64,000 nt of DNA from Amycolatopsis sp. NBRC 101858 (GCF_030269325.1 NZ_BSTD01000004.1:980925-1044924), one strand, 5' to 3'; positions 41,832 through 51,293 are shown, counted from the stretch's first letter. Numbers and translations: made by a program. Notes: generated by a model not told the origin, from the sequence alone.

Positions 41832-43463
41832 GTGTCAGCAGACCCTCTCGTCGTGGGCGTCGACTTCGGCACGCTCTCGGGACGTGCGGTGGTCGTGCGC
41901 GTGGCCGACGGCGCCGAGCTGGGCAGCGCGGTCTTCGAGTACCCGCACGGCGTGCTCGACGAGACGCTGCCCGCGTCCGGCCGCGCGCTGCCGCCGGACT
42001 GGGCGCTGCAGGTGCCCGCGGACTACGTCGGCGTGCTCCGCGCCGCCGTCCCCGCCGCGCTCGCCGACGCGGGGGCGGACCCGGCGGCCGTCGTCGGCAT
42101 CGCGACCGACTTCACCGCGTGCACCATGGTCCCGACGACCGCCGACGGCACGCCGCTGTGCGAGCTGCCCGAGTTCGAAGCCGAGCCGCACGCCTACGTC
42201 AAGCTGTGGAAGCACCACTCGGCCCAGCCGCAGGCCGACCGGATCAACGAGCTGGCCCGCACCCGCGGCGAGAAGTGGCTGCCGCGCTACGGCGGCCTGA
42301 TCTCGTCGGAGTGGGAGTTCGCCAAGGGCCTCGAGGTGTTCGAAGAGGCTCCGGACGTCTACGCGGCGATGCGGCACTGGGTCGAGGCGGCCGACTGGAT
42401 CGTCTGGCAGCTGAGCGGGGTGTACGTCCGCAACGCGTGCACGGCCGGGTACAAGGGCATCCTGCAGGACGGCCAGTACCCGAGCCGCGACTTCCTCCGC
42501 GAGCTCGCGCCCGGTTTCGAGTCCTTCGTGGCCGACAAGCTCGAACACCCCCTGGGCGCGCTGGGTTCCCGCGCCGGCGGGCTCACCGCGGAGGCCGCCG
42601 CCTGGACCGGGCTGCCCGAAGGCATCGCGGTCGCCGTCGGCAACGTCGACGCCCACGTCACCGCGCCGGCGGCGAACGCCGTCGAGCCCGGCCAGATGGT
42701 CGCGATCATGGGCACCTCGACGTGCCACGTGATGAACGGCGCCGAACTGCACGAGGTCCCCGGCATGTGCGGAGTCGTCGACGGCGGGATCGTCCCCGGG
42801 CTCTGGGGCTACGAAGCCGGGCAGAGCGGCGTCGGCGACATCTTCGGCTGGTTCGTCGAGCACTTCGCCCGGGACGGGCACGAGGAACTCACCCGCCGGG
42901 CCGCCGGGCAGGAGATCGGCGAACACGGGCTCGTGGCGTTGGACTGGCAGAGCGGCAACCGGTCGGTCCTCGTCGACCACGAGCTGTCCGGCGTCATCGT
43001 CGGCCAGACCCTGGCCACCCGCGCCGAAGACGTCTACCGCGCGCTCCTCGAAGCCACGGCGTTCGGCACCCGCAAGATCGTCGAGACGTTCGGCGAGGCC
43101 GGCGTGCCGGTCACCGAGCTGATCATCGCCGGCGGGCTGATGAAGAACGCACTGCTCATGCAGATCTACGCCGACGTCACGAACCTCCCGCTGTCGGTCA
43201 TCGGCTCCGCGCAGGGCCCCGCGCTCGGCTCGGCCATCCACGCGGCCGTCGCCGCCGGGGCCCACCCGGACATCCGGGCCGCCGCCGCCGCGATGGGCTC
43301 GGTCGAGCGCGACGTGTACCGGCCGGTGCCCGCGAACGTCGCGGCCTACGACGAGCTGTACGCCGAATACACGACGCTGCACGACTACTTCGGCCGTGGC
43401 GCCAACGATGTCATGCACCGGCTGGCGGCCCGGCGCCGCGCGGTCGCGAAAGGGCGGTCCTGA
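41832..43463 (+). CDS. araB: L-ribulokinase
   Basis: This 543-aa FGGY-family kinase phosphorylates L-ribulose to L-ribulose 5-phosphate with ATP. It has the N-terminal 'VGVDFGTLSGRAVVVRV' phosphate loop, 'GIATDFTACTMVPT', 'GTSTCHVMN' and 'GGLMKNALLMQIYADV'. The length is typical of AraB. The GTG at 41832 is preceded by AAAGGAACC and lies 23 nt after the arabinofuranosidase gene. The stop TGA overlaps the start of araD (TGATG). The gene order araB-araD-araA supports the assignment over xylulokinase or glycerol kinase. Confidence 0.95.
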   Translation: MSADPLVVGVDFGTLSGRAVVVRVADGAELGSAVFEYPHGVLDETLPASGRALPPDWALQVPADYVGVLRAAVPAALADAGADPAAVVGIATDFTACTMVPTTADGTPLCELPEFEAEPHAYVKLWKHHSAQPQADRINELARTRGEKWLPRYGGLISSEWEFAKGLEVFEEAPDVYAAMRHWVEAADWIVWQLSGVYVRNACTAGYKGILQDGQYPSRDFLRELAPGFESFVADKLEHPLGALGSRAGGLTAEAAAWTGLPEGIAVAVGNVDAHVTAPAANAVEPGQMVAIMGTSTCHVMNGAELHEVPGMCGVVDGGIVPGLWGYEAGQSGVGDIFGWFVEHFARDGHEELTRRAAGQEIGEHGLVALDWQSGNRSVLVDHELSGVIVGQTLATRAEDVYRALLEATAFGTRKIVETFGEAGVPVTELIIAGGLMKNALLMQIYADVTNLPLSVIGSAQGPALGSAIHAAVAAGAHPDIRAAAAAMGSVERDVYRPVPANVAAYDELYAEYTTLHDYFGRGANDVMHRLAARRRAVAKGRS

Positions 43464-44140
43464 TGTCCCTGACCGACGAAGTCCTCGACACCATCGCCGA
43501 ACTCCGGGAGACCGTGGCGAACCTGCACGGCGAGCTGACCCGCAACGCGCTGGTCATCTGGACCGCGGGCAACGTCTCGGCCCGCGTCCCCGGCCGCGAG
43601 CTGATGGTGATCAAGCCCTCGGGCGTCTCCTACGACGACCTGTCCGCCGACACCATGGTCGTCACCGACCTGCACGGCGAACTGGTCCACGGCGAGCTCG
43701 CGCCGTCCTCGGACACCGCCGCGCACGCCTACGTCTACCGGCACATGCCCGAGATCGGCGGCGTCGTCCACACGCACTCGACCTACGCCACGGCGTGGGC
43801 CGCCCGGGGCGAGCCGATCCCGTGCGTGCTCACGATGATCGCCGACGAGTTCGGCGGGGACGTCCCGGTCGGGCCGTTCGCCCTGATCGGGGACGACTCC
43901 ATCGGCCGCGGCCTCGTCGAGACGCTGCGCACGAGCCGCTCCAAGGCCGTGCTGATGCGCAACCACGGCCCGTTCACCGTCGGCCGCACCGCCCGCGACG
44001 CCGTCAAGGCCGCGGTGATGGTCGAGGACGTCGCCCGCACCGTGCACAAGGCCTTCGAGCTCGGCACGCCCGAACCCCTCCCACCCGAGGACGTCGACCG
44101 GCTCTACGCCCGGTACCAGAACGTCTACGGCCAGCACTGA
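43463..44140 (+). CDS. araD: L-ribulose-5-phosphate 4-epimerase
   Basis: This 225-aa class II aldolase-fold enzyme converts L-ribulose 5-phosphate to D-xylulose 5-phosphate, feeding the pentose-phosphate pathway. Zn-binding histidines are visible in 'VVHTHSTYATAWAARG', and 'WTAGNVSARVPG', 'KPSGVSYDDL' and 'MRNHGPFTVG' are family landmarks. The start ATG overlaps the araB stop by one base. Length and motifs match bacterial AraD. It lies directly between araB and araA. Confidence 0.95.
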   Translation: MSLTDEVLDTIAELRETVANLHGELTRNALVIWTAGNVSARVPGRELMVIKPSGVSYDDLSADTMVVTDLHGELVHGELAPSSDTAAHAYVYRHMPEIGGVVHTHSTYATAWAARGEPIPCVLTMIADEFGGDVPVGPFALIGDDSIGRGLVETLRTSRSKAVLMRNHGPFTVGRTARDAVKAAVMVEDVARTVHKAFELGTPEPLPPEDVDRLYARYQNVYGQH

Positions 44141-44159
44141 ACCGCTTCCAGGAGAAACG

Positions 44160-45668
44160 ATGACCCGCGCGTCGAAACCCCAGCTCTGGTTCCTCACCGG
44201 CAGCCAGGCCCTCTACGGCGAGGAGACCCTCGAACAGGTCGCCGGCCAGTCCCTGCGCATCCAGCAGCTCCTGGCCGCTTCCGGCGGGCTGCCGGCCGAG
44301 ATCGTCGGCAAGCCGGTGCTGACCGAGGCCTCCTCGATCCGCCGGGTCCTGCAGGAGGCCAACGCGGACGCCGCCTGCGTCGGCGTCATCGCGTGGATGC
44401 ACACCTTCTCGCCCGCGAAGATGTGGATCACCGGGCTGGACGCGCTGCGCAAGCCGCTGCTGCACCTGCACACCCAGCTCAACGAAGCCCTGCCGTGGTC
44501 CACCATCGACATGGACTTCATGAACCTCAACCAGGCCGCGCACGGCGACCGCGAGTTCGGGTTCGTCCAGACGCGGCTCGGCGTCCCCCGCAAGACCGTC
44601 GCCGGGCACGTCTCCGACCCGGTCGTCGTCGCGCGGATCGACGCGTGGGCGCGGGCCGCGATCGGCGCCGACCACCTGCGCAACCTCCGGCTGGCCCGGT
44701 TCGGCGACAACATGCGCGACGTCGCCGTCACCGAAGGGGACAAGGTCGAGGCCGAACTGCGGTTCGGCGTCTCGGTCAACACCTACGGCGTCAACGACCT
44801 CGTCGAGCTGGTCGACGCGGTGTCCGAAAAGGACACAGTGGATTCGCTCGTCGAGCAGTACGCCCAGGACTACGACCTCGTCCCGGAGCTGGCGGCCGGG
44901 GGAGCTCGGCACGAGTCGCTGCGGTACGCGGCGAAGATCGAGGCCGGGCTGCGGAAGTTCCTCACCGACGGCGGGTTCGGCGCGTTCACCACGAACTTCG
45001 AGGACCTCGGCGGCCTGCGCCAGCTGCCCGGGCTCGCCGTGCAGCGGCTGATGGCCGACGGCTACGGCTTCGGCGGCGAAGGCGACTGGAAGACGTCCGC
45101 GCTGCTCGCGGCGGTCAAGGCGATGGGTGTCGGCATCGGCTGGGGCACCTCGTTCATGGAGGACTACACCTACCACTTCGGGCCGGGCACGCCGAAGATC
45201 CTCGGCGCCCACATGCTCGAGGTCTGTCCCAGCATCGCCGCCGCGAAGCCGTCCTGCGAGATCCACCCGCTCGGCATCGGCGACCGCGAGGACCCGGTGC
45301 GGCTCGTGTTCGACGCCCGGCCCGGGCCCGGCGTCACCCTCGGCCTGGTCGACCTCGGCGACCGGTTCCGCCTGGTCGCCAACGAGATCGAGGTCGTCGC
45401 GCCGGACGAGCCGCTGCCCAACCTGCCCGTGGCGCGGGCGGTGTGGGAGCCGGCGCCGTCGCTGTCGACGTCCGCCGAGTCGTGGATCACCGCGGGCGGG
45501 CCGCACCACACCGTGCTCACCCAGGCCGTGGGCACCGAAACCCTTCGCGACTTCGCGAACCTGCTCGGTGTCGAGCTGCTGGTGATCGACAAGGACACCA
45601 CGCCGCACGGCTTCGCCGACCGCATCCGCTGGAACCAGGCGTACTACCGCCTGGCCGCCGGTTTCTGA
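44160..45668 (+). CDS. araA: L-arabinose isomerase
   Basis: This 502-aa enzyme interconverts L-arabinose and L-ribulose using Mn2+. It has 'WFLTGSQALYGEETL', 'GVIAWMHTFSPAKMWI', 'LHLHTQLNEALPW' and the metal/active-site Glu/His segments 'GEGDWKTSALLA' and 'GTSFMEDYTYHFGPG'. The length is canonical. CAGGAGAAACG precedes the ATG, 19 nt after araD. It completes the AraA-AraB-AraD route to xylulose 5-phosphate. Confidence 0.96.
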   Translation: MTRASKPQLWFLTGSQALYGEETLEQVAGQSLRIQQLLAASGGLPAEIVGKPVLTEASSIRRVLQEANADAACVGVIAWMHTFSPAKMWITGLDALRKPLLHLHTQLNEALPWSTIDMDFMNLNQAAHGDREFGFVQTRLGVPRKTVAGHVSDPVVVARIDAWARAAIGADHLRNLRLARFGDNMRDVAVTEGDKVEAELRFGVSVNTYGVNDLVELVDAVSEKDTVDSLVEQYAQDYDLVPELAAGGARHESLRYAAKIEAGLRKFLTDGGFGAFTTNFEDLGGLRQLPGLAVQRLMADGYGFGGEGDWKTSALLAAVKAMGVGIGWGTSFMEDYTYHFGPGTPKILGAHMLEVCPSIAAAKPSCEIHPLGIGDREDPVRLVFDARPGPGVTLGLVDLGDRFRLVANEIEVVAPDEPLPNLPVARAVWEPAPSLSTSAESWITAGGPHHTVLTQAVGTETLRDFANLLGVELLVIDKDTTPHGFADRIRWNQAYYRLAAGF

Positions 45669-45698
45669 CCCAGGCTTCTGAGAAAGGAAGAAGGAACA

Positions 45699-46805
45699 AT
45701 GAAGTTCACCAGAACAATGGCGGGGATCGCCGCCGCGGGGCTCGTGCTGACGTTGTCCGCGTGCGGCTCGAGCCAGAAGACCGCCGACCAGACGGCGGCA
45801 CCCGGCGCCGCGAGCGCGGCGGGCGGCCTGGTCGGCGTCACCATGCCGACGAAGTCGTCGGAACGGTGGATCCACGACGGCGACAACATCAAGTCGGCGC
45901 TGGAGAAGCTCGGCTACAAGGTCGACCTGCAGTACGCCGAGAACGACATCCCGACGCAGGTCAACCAGATCGAGAACCAGATCACCAAGGGCGCGAAGCT
46001 GCTGGTCATCGCCTCGATCGACGGCACCGCCATCACCACCCAGCTGCAGGAGGCGGCCGACCGCAAGATCCCGGTCATCGCCTACGACCGGCTGATCCGC
46101 AACTCGCCCAACGTCGACTACTACGCCACCTTCGACAACTTCAAGGTCGGCGTCGAGCAGGCGAACTCGCTGGTCAAGGGGCTGGGCGACGGCGCCGGAC
46201 CGTTCAACATCGAGCTGTTCGCCGGGTCGCCCGACGACAACAACGCGACGTTCTTCTTCAACGGCGCGATGTCCGTGCTCAAGCCCCTGATGGACAGCGG
46301 CAAGCTGGTGGTCAAGAGCACCCAGACGGACTTTGCCCGCGCGGCGATCCTGCGCTGGGACCCGGCCACCGCGCAGCGGCGCATGGAGGACCTGCTCACC
46401 AAGACCTACACCGGTGGGGCCAAGGTCGCGGGTGTGCTTTCGCCGTACGACGGCCTGTCGATCGGCATCCTCTCGGCGCTGAAGAGCAACGGCTACGGCA
46501 CCGCCGGCCAGCCGTACCCGATCGTCACCGGGCAGGACGCCGAGGTCGCCTCGGTCAAGTCCATCATCGCCGGTGAGCAGTACTCGACGATCTTCAAGGA
46601 CACCCGCATCCTCGCCGACACCACGGTGAAGATGGCCGACGCCGTGCTCAAGGGCGGCAAGCCCGAGGTCAACAACACCAAGGACTACGACAACGGCAAG
46701 AAGGTCGTCCCGTCGTACCTCCTGCAGCCGGTCACCGTCGACAAGGCCAACTACCAGAAGGAACTCGTCGACTCGGGCTACTACACGGCAGGTCAGCTGA
46801 AATGA
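45699..46805 (+). CDS. chvE: Multiple-monosaccharide ABC transporter lipoprotein, ChvE-type
   Basis: This 368-aa binding protein has a lipoprotein signal (MKFTRTMAG..., lipobox 'LTLSAC') and a type I periplasmic-binding fold. It shows ChvE-like segments 'SERWIHDGDNIKSALEKLGY', 'NQIENQITKGAKLLVIASIDGTA' and 'YDRLIRNSPNVDYYATFDNF'. ChvE-type proteins bind several aldoses including arabinose, galactose and xylose. It lies 30 nt after araA and is followed by a matching ATPase and permease, so it forms a second complete importer in the same operon. It differs strongly from the YtfQ-type protein at 33487, which suggests a different sugar form. Confidence 0.9.
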   Translation: MKFTRTMAGIAAAGLVLTLSACGSSQKTADQTAAPGAASAAGGLVGVTMPTKSSERWIHDGDNIKSALEKLGYKVDLQYAENDIPTQVNQIENQITKGAKLLVIASIDGTAITTQLQEAADRKIPVIAYDRLIRNSPNVDYYATFDNFKVGVEQANSLVKGLGDGAGPFNIELFAGSPDDNNATFFFNGAMSVLKPLMDSGKLVVKSTQTDFARAAILRWDPATAQRRMEDLLTKTYTGGAKVAGVLSPYDGLSIGILSALKSNGYGTAGQPYPIVTGQDAEVASVKSIIAGEQYSTIFKDTRILADTTVKMADAVLKGGKPEVNNTKDYDNGKKVVPSYLLQPVTVDKANYQKELVDSGYYTAGQLK

Positions 46806-48322
46806 CCGAACTGCTCGGCATGCGCGGGATCACCAAGACCTTCCCCGGGGTCAAGGCGCTGTCGGACGTCACCCTTTCCGTGAACAGCGGCGAGATCCAC
46901 GCGATCTGCGGGGAGAACGGCGCCGGGAAGTCCACCTTGATGAAGGTGCTCTCCGGCGTCTACCCGCACGGGACGTACGACGGTGAGATCCACTTCGACG
47001 GGCAGCGGTGTGAGTTCGGTTCGGTCCGCGACAGCGAGCGGCACGGAATCGTCATCATCCACCAGGAGCTCGCGCTGTGCGGGCAGCTCTCGATAGCCGA
47101 GAACATCTTCCTCGGCAACGAACGCGGCAAGCGGGGCTGGATCGACTGGAACCGCACCAACCACGAGGCCGGCGCGCTCCTGCGGCGCGTCGGCCTCGCC
47201 GAAAACCCGGTGACCCCGGTGCGGGACCTCGGGGTCGGCAAGCAGCAGCTGGTCGAGATCGCCAAGGCGCTGTCCAAGGAGGTCCGGCTGCTGATCCTCG
47301 ACGAGCCCACCGCGGCGCTCAACGACGAGGACTCGGCCCACCTGCTGGAGCTGCTGCGCGAGCTGCGGTCCGACGGCGTGACGTGCGTGATCATCTCGCA
47401 CAAGCTCGGCGAGGTGACCGCGATCGCCGACACCGTCACGATCCTGCGCGACGGCCGCACCATCGACACCCTCGACGCGGCCGGCCTGACCGAAGAACGC
47501 ATCATCACCGGGATGGTCGGCCGCGACCTCGAGCACCGGTTCCCGCCCCGGGAACCGGACATCGGCGAAGAGGTGCTGCGGATCGAAGACTGGACCGTGC
47601 ACAGCCCCACCCAGGCCGGCCGGGTCGTCGTCGACAACGCGTCGCTTTCGTTGCGGCGCGGGGAGATCGTCGGCCTCGCCGGGCTGATGGGCGCGGGCCG
47701 CACCGAGCTCGCGATGAGCGTGTTCGGCCGGTCCTACGGCAAGGACATCTCCGGGCGGATCCTCAAGCACGGGAGGGAGATCGACGTCCGGTCGGTGCGC
47801 GACGCCGTCCGCCACGGCATCGCGTACGCCACCGAAGACCGGAAGCGCTACGGGCTCAACCTGATCGAGGACATCCAGCGCAACGTGTCCGCGGCGGGGC
47901 TCGGCAAGCTGGCCAAGCGCGGCTGGGTCAACGAGCACGCCGAGCACGACACGGCCGTCGGGTTCCGCCGCGACCTGCGGATCAAGGCACCGACCGTGCG
48001 CAGCGTGACCGGGAAGCTCTCCGGCGGCAACCAGCAGAAGGTCGTGCTGGCCAAGTGGATCTTCACCGACCCGGACGTGCTGATCCTCGACGAGCCGACC
48101 CGCGGCATCGACGTCGGCGCGAAGTTCGAGATCTACACGATCATCAACTCCCTCGCCGCGCAGGGGAAGGCCGTCCTGGTCATCTCCTCCGAGCTGCCGG
48201 AGCTGCTCGGGCTGTGCGACCGGATCTACGCGCTGTCGGCGGGCCGCATCACCGGCGAGGCGACCCGCGAACAAGCCACCCAGGAACTGCTCATGCAGTA
48301 CATGACCAAGGAACGGCCATGA
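46802..48322 (+). CDS. gguA: Sugar ABC transporter ATPase, GguA/MmsA-type
   Basis: This 506-aa double-ABC ATPase has Walker A 'GENGAGKST' and Walker B 'LLILDEPTAALN' in the first half, and 'LMGAGRTELA', 'LSGGNQQKVVLAKW' and 'LILDEPTRGIDVG' in the second. It matches the ATPase of multiple-monosaccharide importers. It is coupled by ATGA overlap to the ChvE-type gene before it (46802-46805) and to the permease after it (48319-48322). Confidence 0.92.
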   Translation: MTELLGMRGITKTFPGVKALSDVTLSVNSGEIHAICGENGAGKSTLMKVLSGVYPHGTYDGEIHFDGQRCEFGSVRDSERHGIVIIHQELALCGQLSIAENIFLGNERGKRGWIDWNRTNHEAGALLRRVGLAENPVTPVRDLGVGKQQLVEIAKALSKEVRLLILDEPTAALNDEDSAHLLELLRELRSDGVTCVIISHKLGEVTAIADTVTILRDGRTIDTLDAAGLTEERIITGMVGRDLEHRFPPREPDIGEEVLRIEDWTVHSPTQAGRVVVDNASLSLRRGEIVGLAGLMGAGRTELAMSVFGRSYGKDISGRILKHGREIDVRSVRDAVRHGIAYATEDRKRYGLNLIEDIQRNVSAAGLGKLAKRGWVNEHAEHDTAVGFRRDLRIKAPTVRSVTGKLSGGNQQKVVLAKWIFTDPDVLILDEPTRGIDVGAKFEIYTIINSLAAQGKAVLVISSELPELLGLCDRIYALSAGRITGEATREQATQELLMQYMTKERP

Positions 48323-49539
48323 CCACGACCGAAGCGCGGCCCGACGCGCCCCCGGCCGAGCGCTCCGCCCGGCGGATCTCGATCAACCCGCGCCAGAGCG
48401 GCATCTACGTCGCGTTCGCGCTGATCGTGGTCCTGTTCGAGGTGCTCACCGGCGGCGCACTGCTGGAACCGCAGAACATCTCCAACATCATCGTGCAGAA
48501 CAGCTACGTGCTGATCCTCGCGATCGGGATGATCCTGGTGATCATCTCCGGGCACATCGACCTGTCCGCCGGCTCGGTCGTCGCGATGACCGGCGCGGTG
48601 TCGGCGGTGCTGATGGTGAACTGGCACCTGCCGTGGTTCTGGGCGGTGCTGGTCACCCTCGTCGTCGGCGCGGTGATCGGCGCGTGGCAGGGGTATTGGG
48701 TCGCCTACTTCGGCATCCCGGCGTTCATCGTGACGCTGGCCGGGATGCTGGCGTTCCGGGCCCTGACCCTGACCGTGCTGGGCAACCAGGGCATCGGCCC
48801 GTTCCCGGACGCGATCCGCACGCTGTCGAACGGCTTCACCGACGGCTACCTGGGCAACATCGGCCTCGGGCCGCTGGGTGGCGCCGACCTGGTGTCGCTG
48901 CTGGCCGGCGTGGCCGCGGTGGCCGGCATCGCGTTCACCCAGTGGCGCAAGCGTTCGGCGCGGCTGGGCTACGGCCAGGACGTCGACCCGTTCGCGGTGT
49001 TCGTGCTGAAGATCGCCGGGATCGCGGTGCTGGTGCTGGCCCTGGTGGTGCAGCTGGCGCGGTTCAAGAACCTGCCGTGGGTGCTGATCCTGCTGGCGGC
49101 GCTGGTGCTGGGTTACTCGCTGGTGGCGGGCAAGTCGGTGTTCGGCCGCCACATCTACGCCGTGGGCGGCAACCTGCAGGCCGCGACGCTTTCGGGCGTC
49201 AAGGTCAAGTCGGTGACGTTCTGGATCTTCGTCAACATGGGCGTGCTGGCGGCGTTGGCGGGGATCATCTTCGCGGGCCGCCTGAACCAGGCGGGTCCGA
49301 CGGCAGGCGTGAACTTCGAGCTGGACGCGATCGCGGCGGCGTTCATCGGCGGCGCGGCGGTCCAGGGCGGCGTCGGCAAGGTGGTCGGCGCGATCACGGG
49401 CGGGCTGATCATGGCGGTGATCAACAACGGGATGTCGCTGATCGGCGCGCCGAGCGAGCGGGTGATGCTGGTGAAGGGCGTGGTCCTGCTGGCGGCGGTG
49501 GCGTACGACATCTGGACCAAACGCCGCGCGGCTTCCTGA
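48319..49539 (+). CDS. gguB: Sugar ABC transporter permease, GguB-type
   Basis: This 406-aa permease is longer than YtfT/YjfF, as expected for the single GguB/XylH-like permease, with 'IISGHIDLSAGSVVAMTGAV' and 'YAVGGNLQAATLSGVKV' landmarks. It has about ten to twelve hydrophobic helices. It probably homodimerises. It is the last gene of the arabinose operon and is followed 10 nt later by a perfect 18-bp hairpin. Confidence 0.92.
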   Translation: MTTTEARPDAPPAERSARRISINPRQSGIYVAFALIVVLFEVLTGGALLEPQNISNIIVQNSYVLILAIGMILVIISGHIDLSAGSVVAMTGAVSAVLMVNWHLPWFWAVLVTLVVGAVIGAWQGYWVAYFGIPAFIVTLAGMLAFRALTLTVLGNQGIGPFPDAIRTLSNGFTDGYLGNIGLGPLGGADLVSLLAGVAAVAGIAFTQWRKRSARLGYGQDVDPFAVFVLKIAGIAVLVLALVVQLARFKNLPWVLILLAALVLGYSLVAGKSVFGRHIYAVGGNLQAATLSGVKVKSVTFWIFVNMGVLAALAGIIFAGRLNQAGPTAGVNFELDAIAAAFIGGAAVQGGVGKVVGAITGGLIMAVINNGMSLIGAPSERVMLVKGVVLLAAVAYDIWTKRRAAS

Positions 49540-49548
49540 ACCCTGCCG

Positions 49549-49590
49549 GTCGTGAGGGGAACCGGGTGCCCGCCCGGTTCCCCTCACGAC
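49549..49590. terminator. Perfect 18-bp stem terminator ending the arabinose operon
   Basis: Arms 49549-49566 and 49573-49590 are fully complementary around a 6-nt loop (TGCCCG). The hairpin lies between the convergent permease and DUF1996 genes and can stop both transcripts. It has no U-tract. Confidence 0.9.
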
Positions 49591-49596
49591 TACGGG

Positions 49597-51039
49597 TCAC
49601 TGCTTGCAGCGCTGACCGCTGTTGATGCACTTGACGACCTGGTTCATCAGCCGCTGGCCCATGACGTTCGCGAAGTCGTCGTGGTCCGAGCGCGGGTTGT
49701 GGCTCTCCTGCGGGAAGGCGTCCACTTTGTACTGGCCCTTGACCTGGATGTCGTGCGGGATGTCGTAGACCAGCTTCATCACCAGCTGCGGCACGTTCTT
49801 GAACCCCTGCGGGCACTTGCCCTGCTGGTCGGCGAACACGATGTGCGTGCGGTGGTTCGCGCTGTCGATGTTCTTGCCGTCCCAGCAGTTCGGGAAGGCG
49901 TGGATGCGCTCGACCCGGCTGCCCTGGGGGCAGATCGGGTAGTGGTCGGTCAGCCGGTCCTCGAAGCCGGTGCAGGTCCAGCTGGGGCGGGCGTTGGCCG
50001 GGCCGTTGGTGCTCTGCTTGGCGTCGCCGTAGAGGATCCGGAGGAACTGCGGCATCGCGACGACCTTGTTCGCGCCGCCGCTGGTGAACGTGATCGTCGC
50101 CGAGCGGACGCGCTGGATCTCGCCGTCGTTGCCGGCCACCTCGTTCTGGTCGTTGACGCCGGGCAGTTCGGCCGGCTGGCCGGTGCTGTTCTGCCCGCCG
50201 TTGTCGAGACCGCCCTGGCCGTTCTGCTTGAGCACGCACGCCGCGAGCCCGCCGAGGTTCGTCGGCTTGGCCGCCCGGCGGCCGATCGCGATGGCGATCC
50301 GGTCGATCGTCGCGGCGCGCTTGTCCTTCAGCGGGCCCACCACGGCGTTCTGGATGTCCTGCGGGGTCTTCAGGTCACCCTTGGCGATCCGCGCGTTGGC
50401 CTCGTCGATCTGCTTGTCGAGCAGGTCGAGGTTGCGGTTCACCTCGTCCATGGCCTGGTCCGGGACGTCGGGGAGCTTGCTCGCGACGTCCGGGCAGTCG
50501 ACCTGGCTGCTCGCCTTGTCGCTCGCGCTCCCGGCGCGGTCCGGCTGCGTGGCGGGCGGGTTCTGCTCTTCCTCTTCGCCGGTGTCGATGCGGACGACGG
50601 GCCAGAAGTAGGCGGACTTGTCGCCGTTCTTGCAGGTGGTACCGGCTTTCGCCAGGCTCTTGTTGTTCGAGTCGGCGTTCGTCGAAAGGTTGCCGACGTA
50701 GTCGTGCAGGTGCTGGGCGCCGTTCTTGATGCCGGGCTGGGCGATGAAGTTGTCGGGGTTGAAGTGCTGGTTTTCGTTGCGCCCGCAGTCCACGGTGAAC
50801 GTGCCGCGCGCACCCTTGCCCTGCAGCGCCTTGTTCACGTTAACACCGGCTGGCACCTTCGCGATGTCGAGGAAGAACGACGCGTCGGCGGGATCCGCGC
50901 TGGCCTCGCCGGTGCGGCCGGCCGTGGTCGCGACGACGATGCCGCCGACCGCGAGCGCGAGGGCGAGACCGCCGGTCGCGATCTTGGTGCGGCGGCTGAT
51001 GCGATGTCTGCCCGTGGCGGGGGAGGTTTTCCGGGGCAT
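49597..51039 (-). CDS. DUF1996 domain protein, full-length secreted or anchored paralogue
   Basis: This 480-aa protein has an N-terminal basic segment and hydrophobic helix (residues about 18-40). The DUF1996 region shows 'HFNPDNFIAQPG', 'AQHLHDYVGN' and later 'HAFPNCWDGKNIDSANHRTH', with His and Cys residues conserved in the family. A central insertion (about 165-290) is coiled-coil-like and charged ('VNRNLDLLDKQIDEANARI'), which is unusual for the domain. DUF1996 proteins are found in fungi and actinomycetes; their function is unknown, with wall or polysaccharide association suspected. The start ATG at 51039 has GAAGGTG upstream. The window begins inside a close paralogue in the same orientation 50.5 kb away. 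Confidence 0.85.
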   Translation of the reverse strand: MPRKTSPATGRHRISRRTKIATGGLALALAVGGIVVATTAGRTGEASADPADASFFLDIAKVPAGVNVNKALQGKGARGTFTVDCGRNENQHFNPDNFIAQPGIKNGAQHLHDYVGNLSTNADSNNKSLAKAGTTCKNGDKSAYFWPVVRIDTGEEEEQNPPATQPDRAGSASDKASSQVDCPDVASKLPDVPDQAMDEVNRNLDLLDKQIDEANARIAKGDLKTPQDIQNAVVGPLKDKRAATIDRIAIAIGRRAAKPTNLGGLAACVLKQNGQGGLDNGGQNSTGQPAELPGVNDQNEVAGNDGEIQRVRSATITFTSGGANKVVAMPQFLRILYGDAKQSTNGPANARPSWTCTGFEDRLTDHYPICPQGSRVERIHAFPNCWDGKNIDSANHRTHIVFADQQGKCPQGFKNVPQLVMKLVYDIPHDIQVKGQYKVDAFPQESHNPRSDHDDFANVMGQRLMNQVVKCINSGQRCKQ

Positions 51040-51293
51040 GGTCACCTTCTTCGGTTTTCCGGGCACGACGGAGTGCATCTGCGTGCCCGATGGGGAGGCG
51101 CGCGGAACCCGGGGGAGTGCCACCGCGGGGCGCGGGAATCGGGGAACCGCGCCTGGTGTCACTGGTTCCGGCATTGGCTGAAACGGCTCCGGTTCGAGGC
51201 CGGTTCACCGCGTCCTACTCGCGTTACCGTTTCGTTATTTATGGAAAGTGAAGGAAGTTCACGTCTGCCCGTGTGATCGTTAACATCGGCGCC

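Noticed and set aside
50836..50844. GTTAAC-containing stretch inside the DUF1996 gene as an operator
   Set aside because: It lies inside the coding sequence, lacks the second half of the palindrome and is remote from any promoter.
51279..51284. GTTAAC near the HTH-less LacI start as a LacI operator
   Set aside because: Only the GTTAAC core matches; the CGCTAACA half is absent, unlike the three accepted sites.
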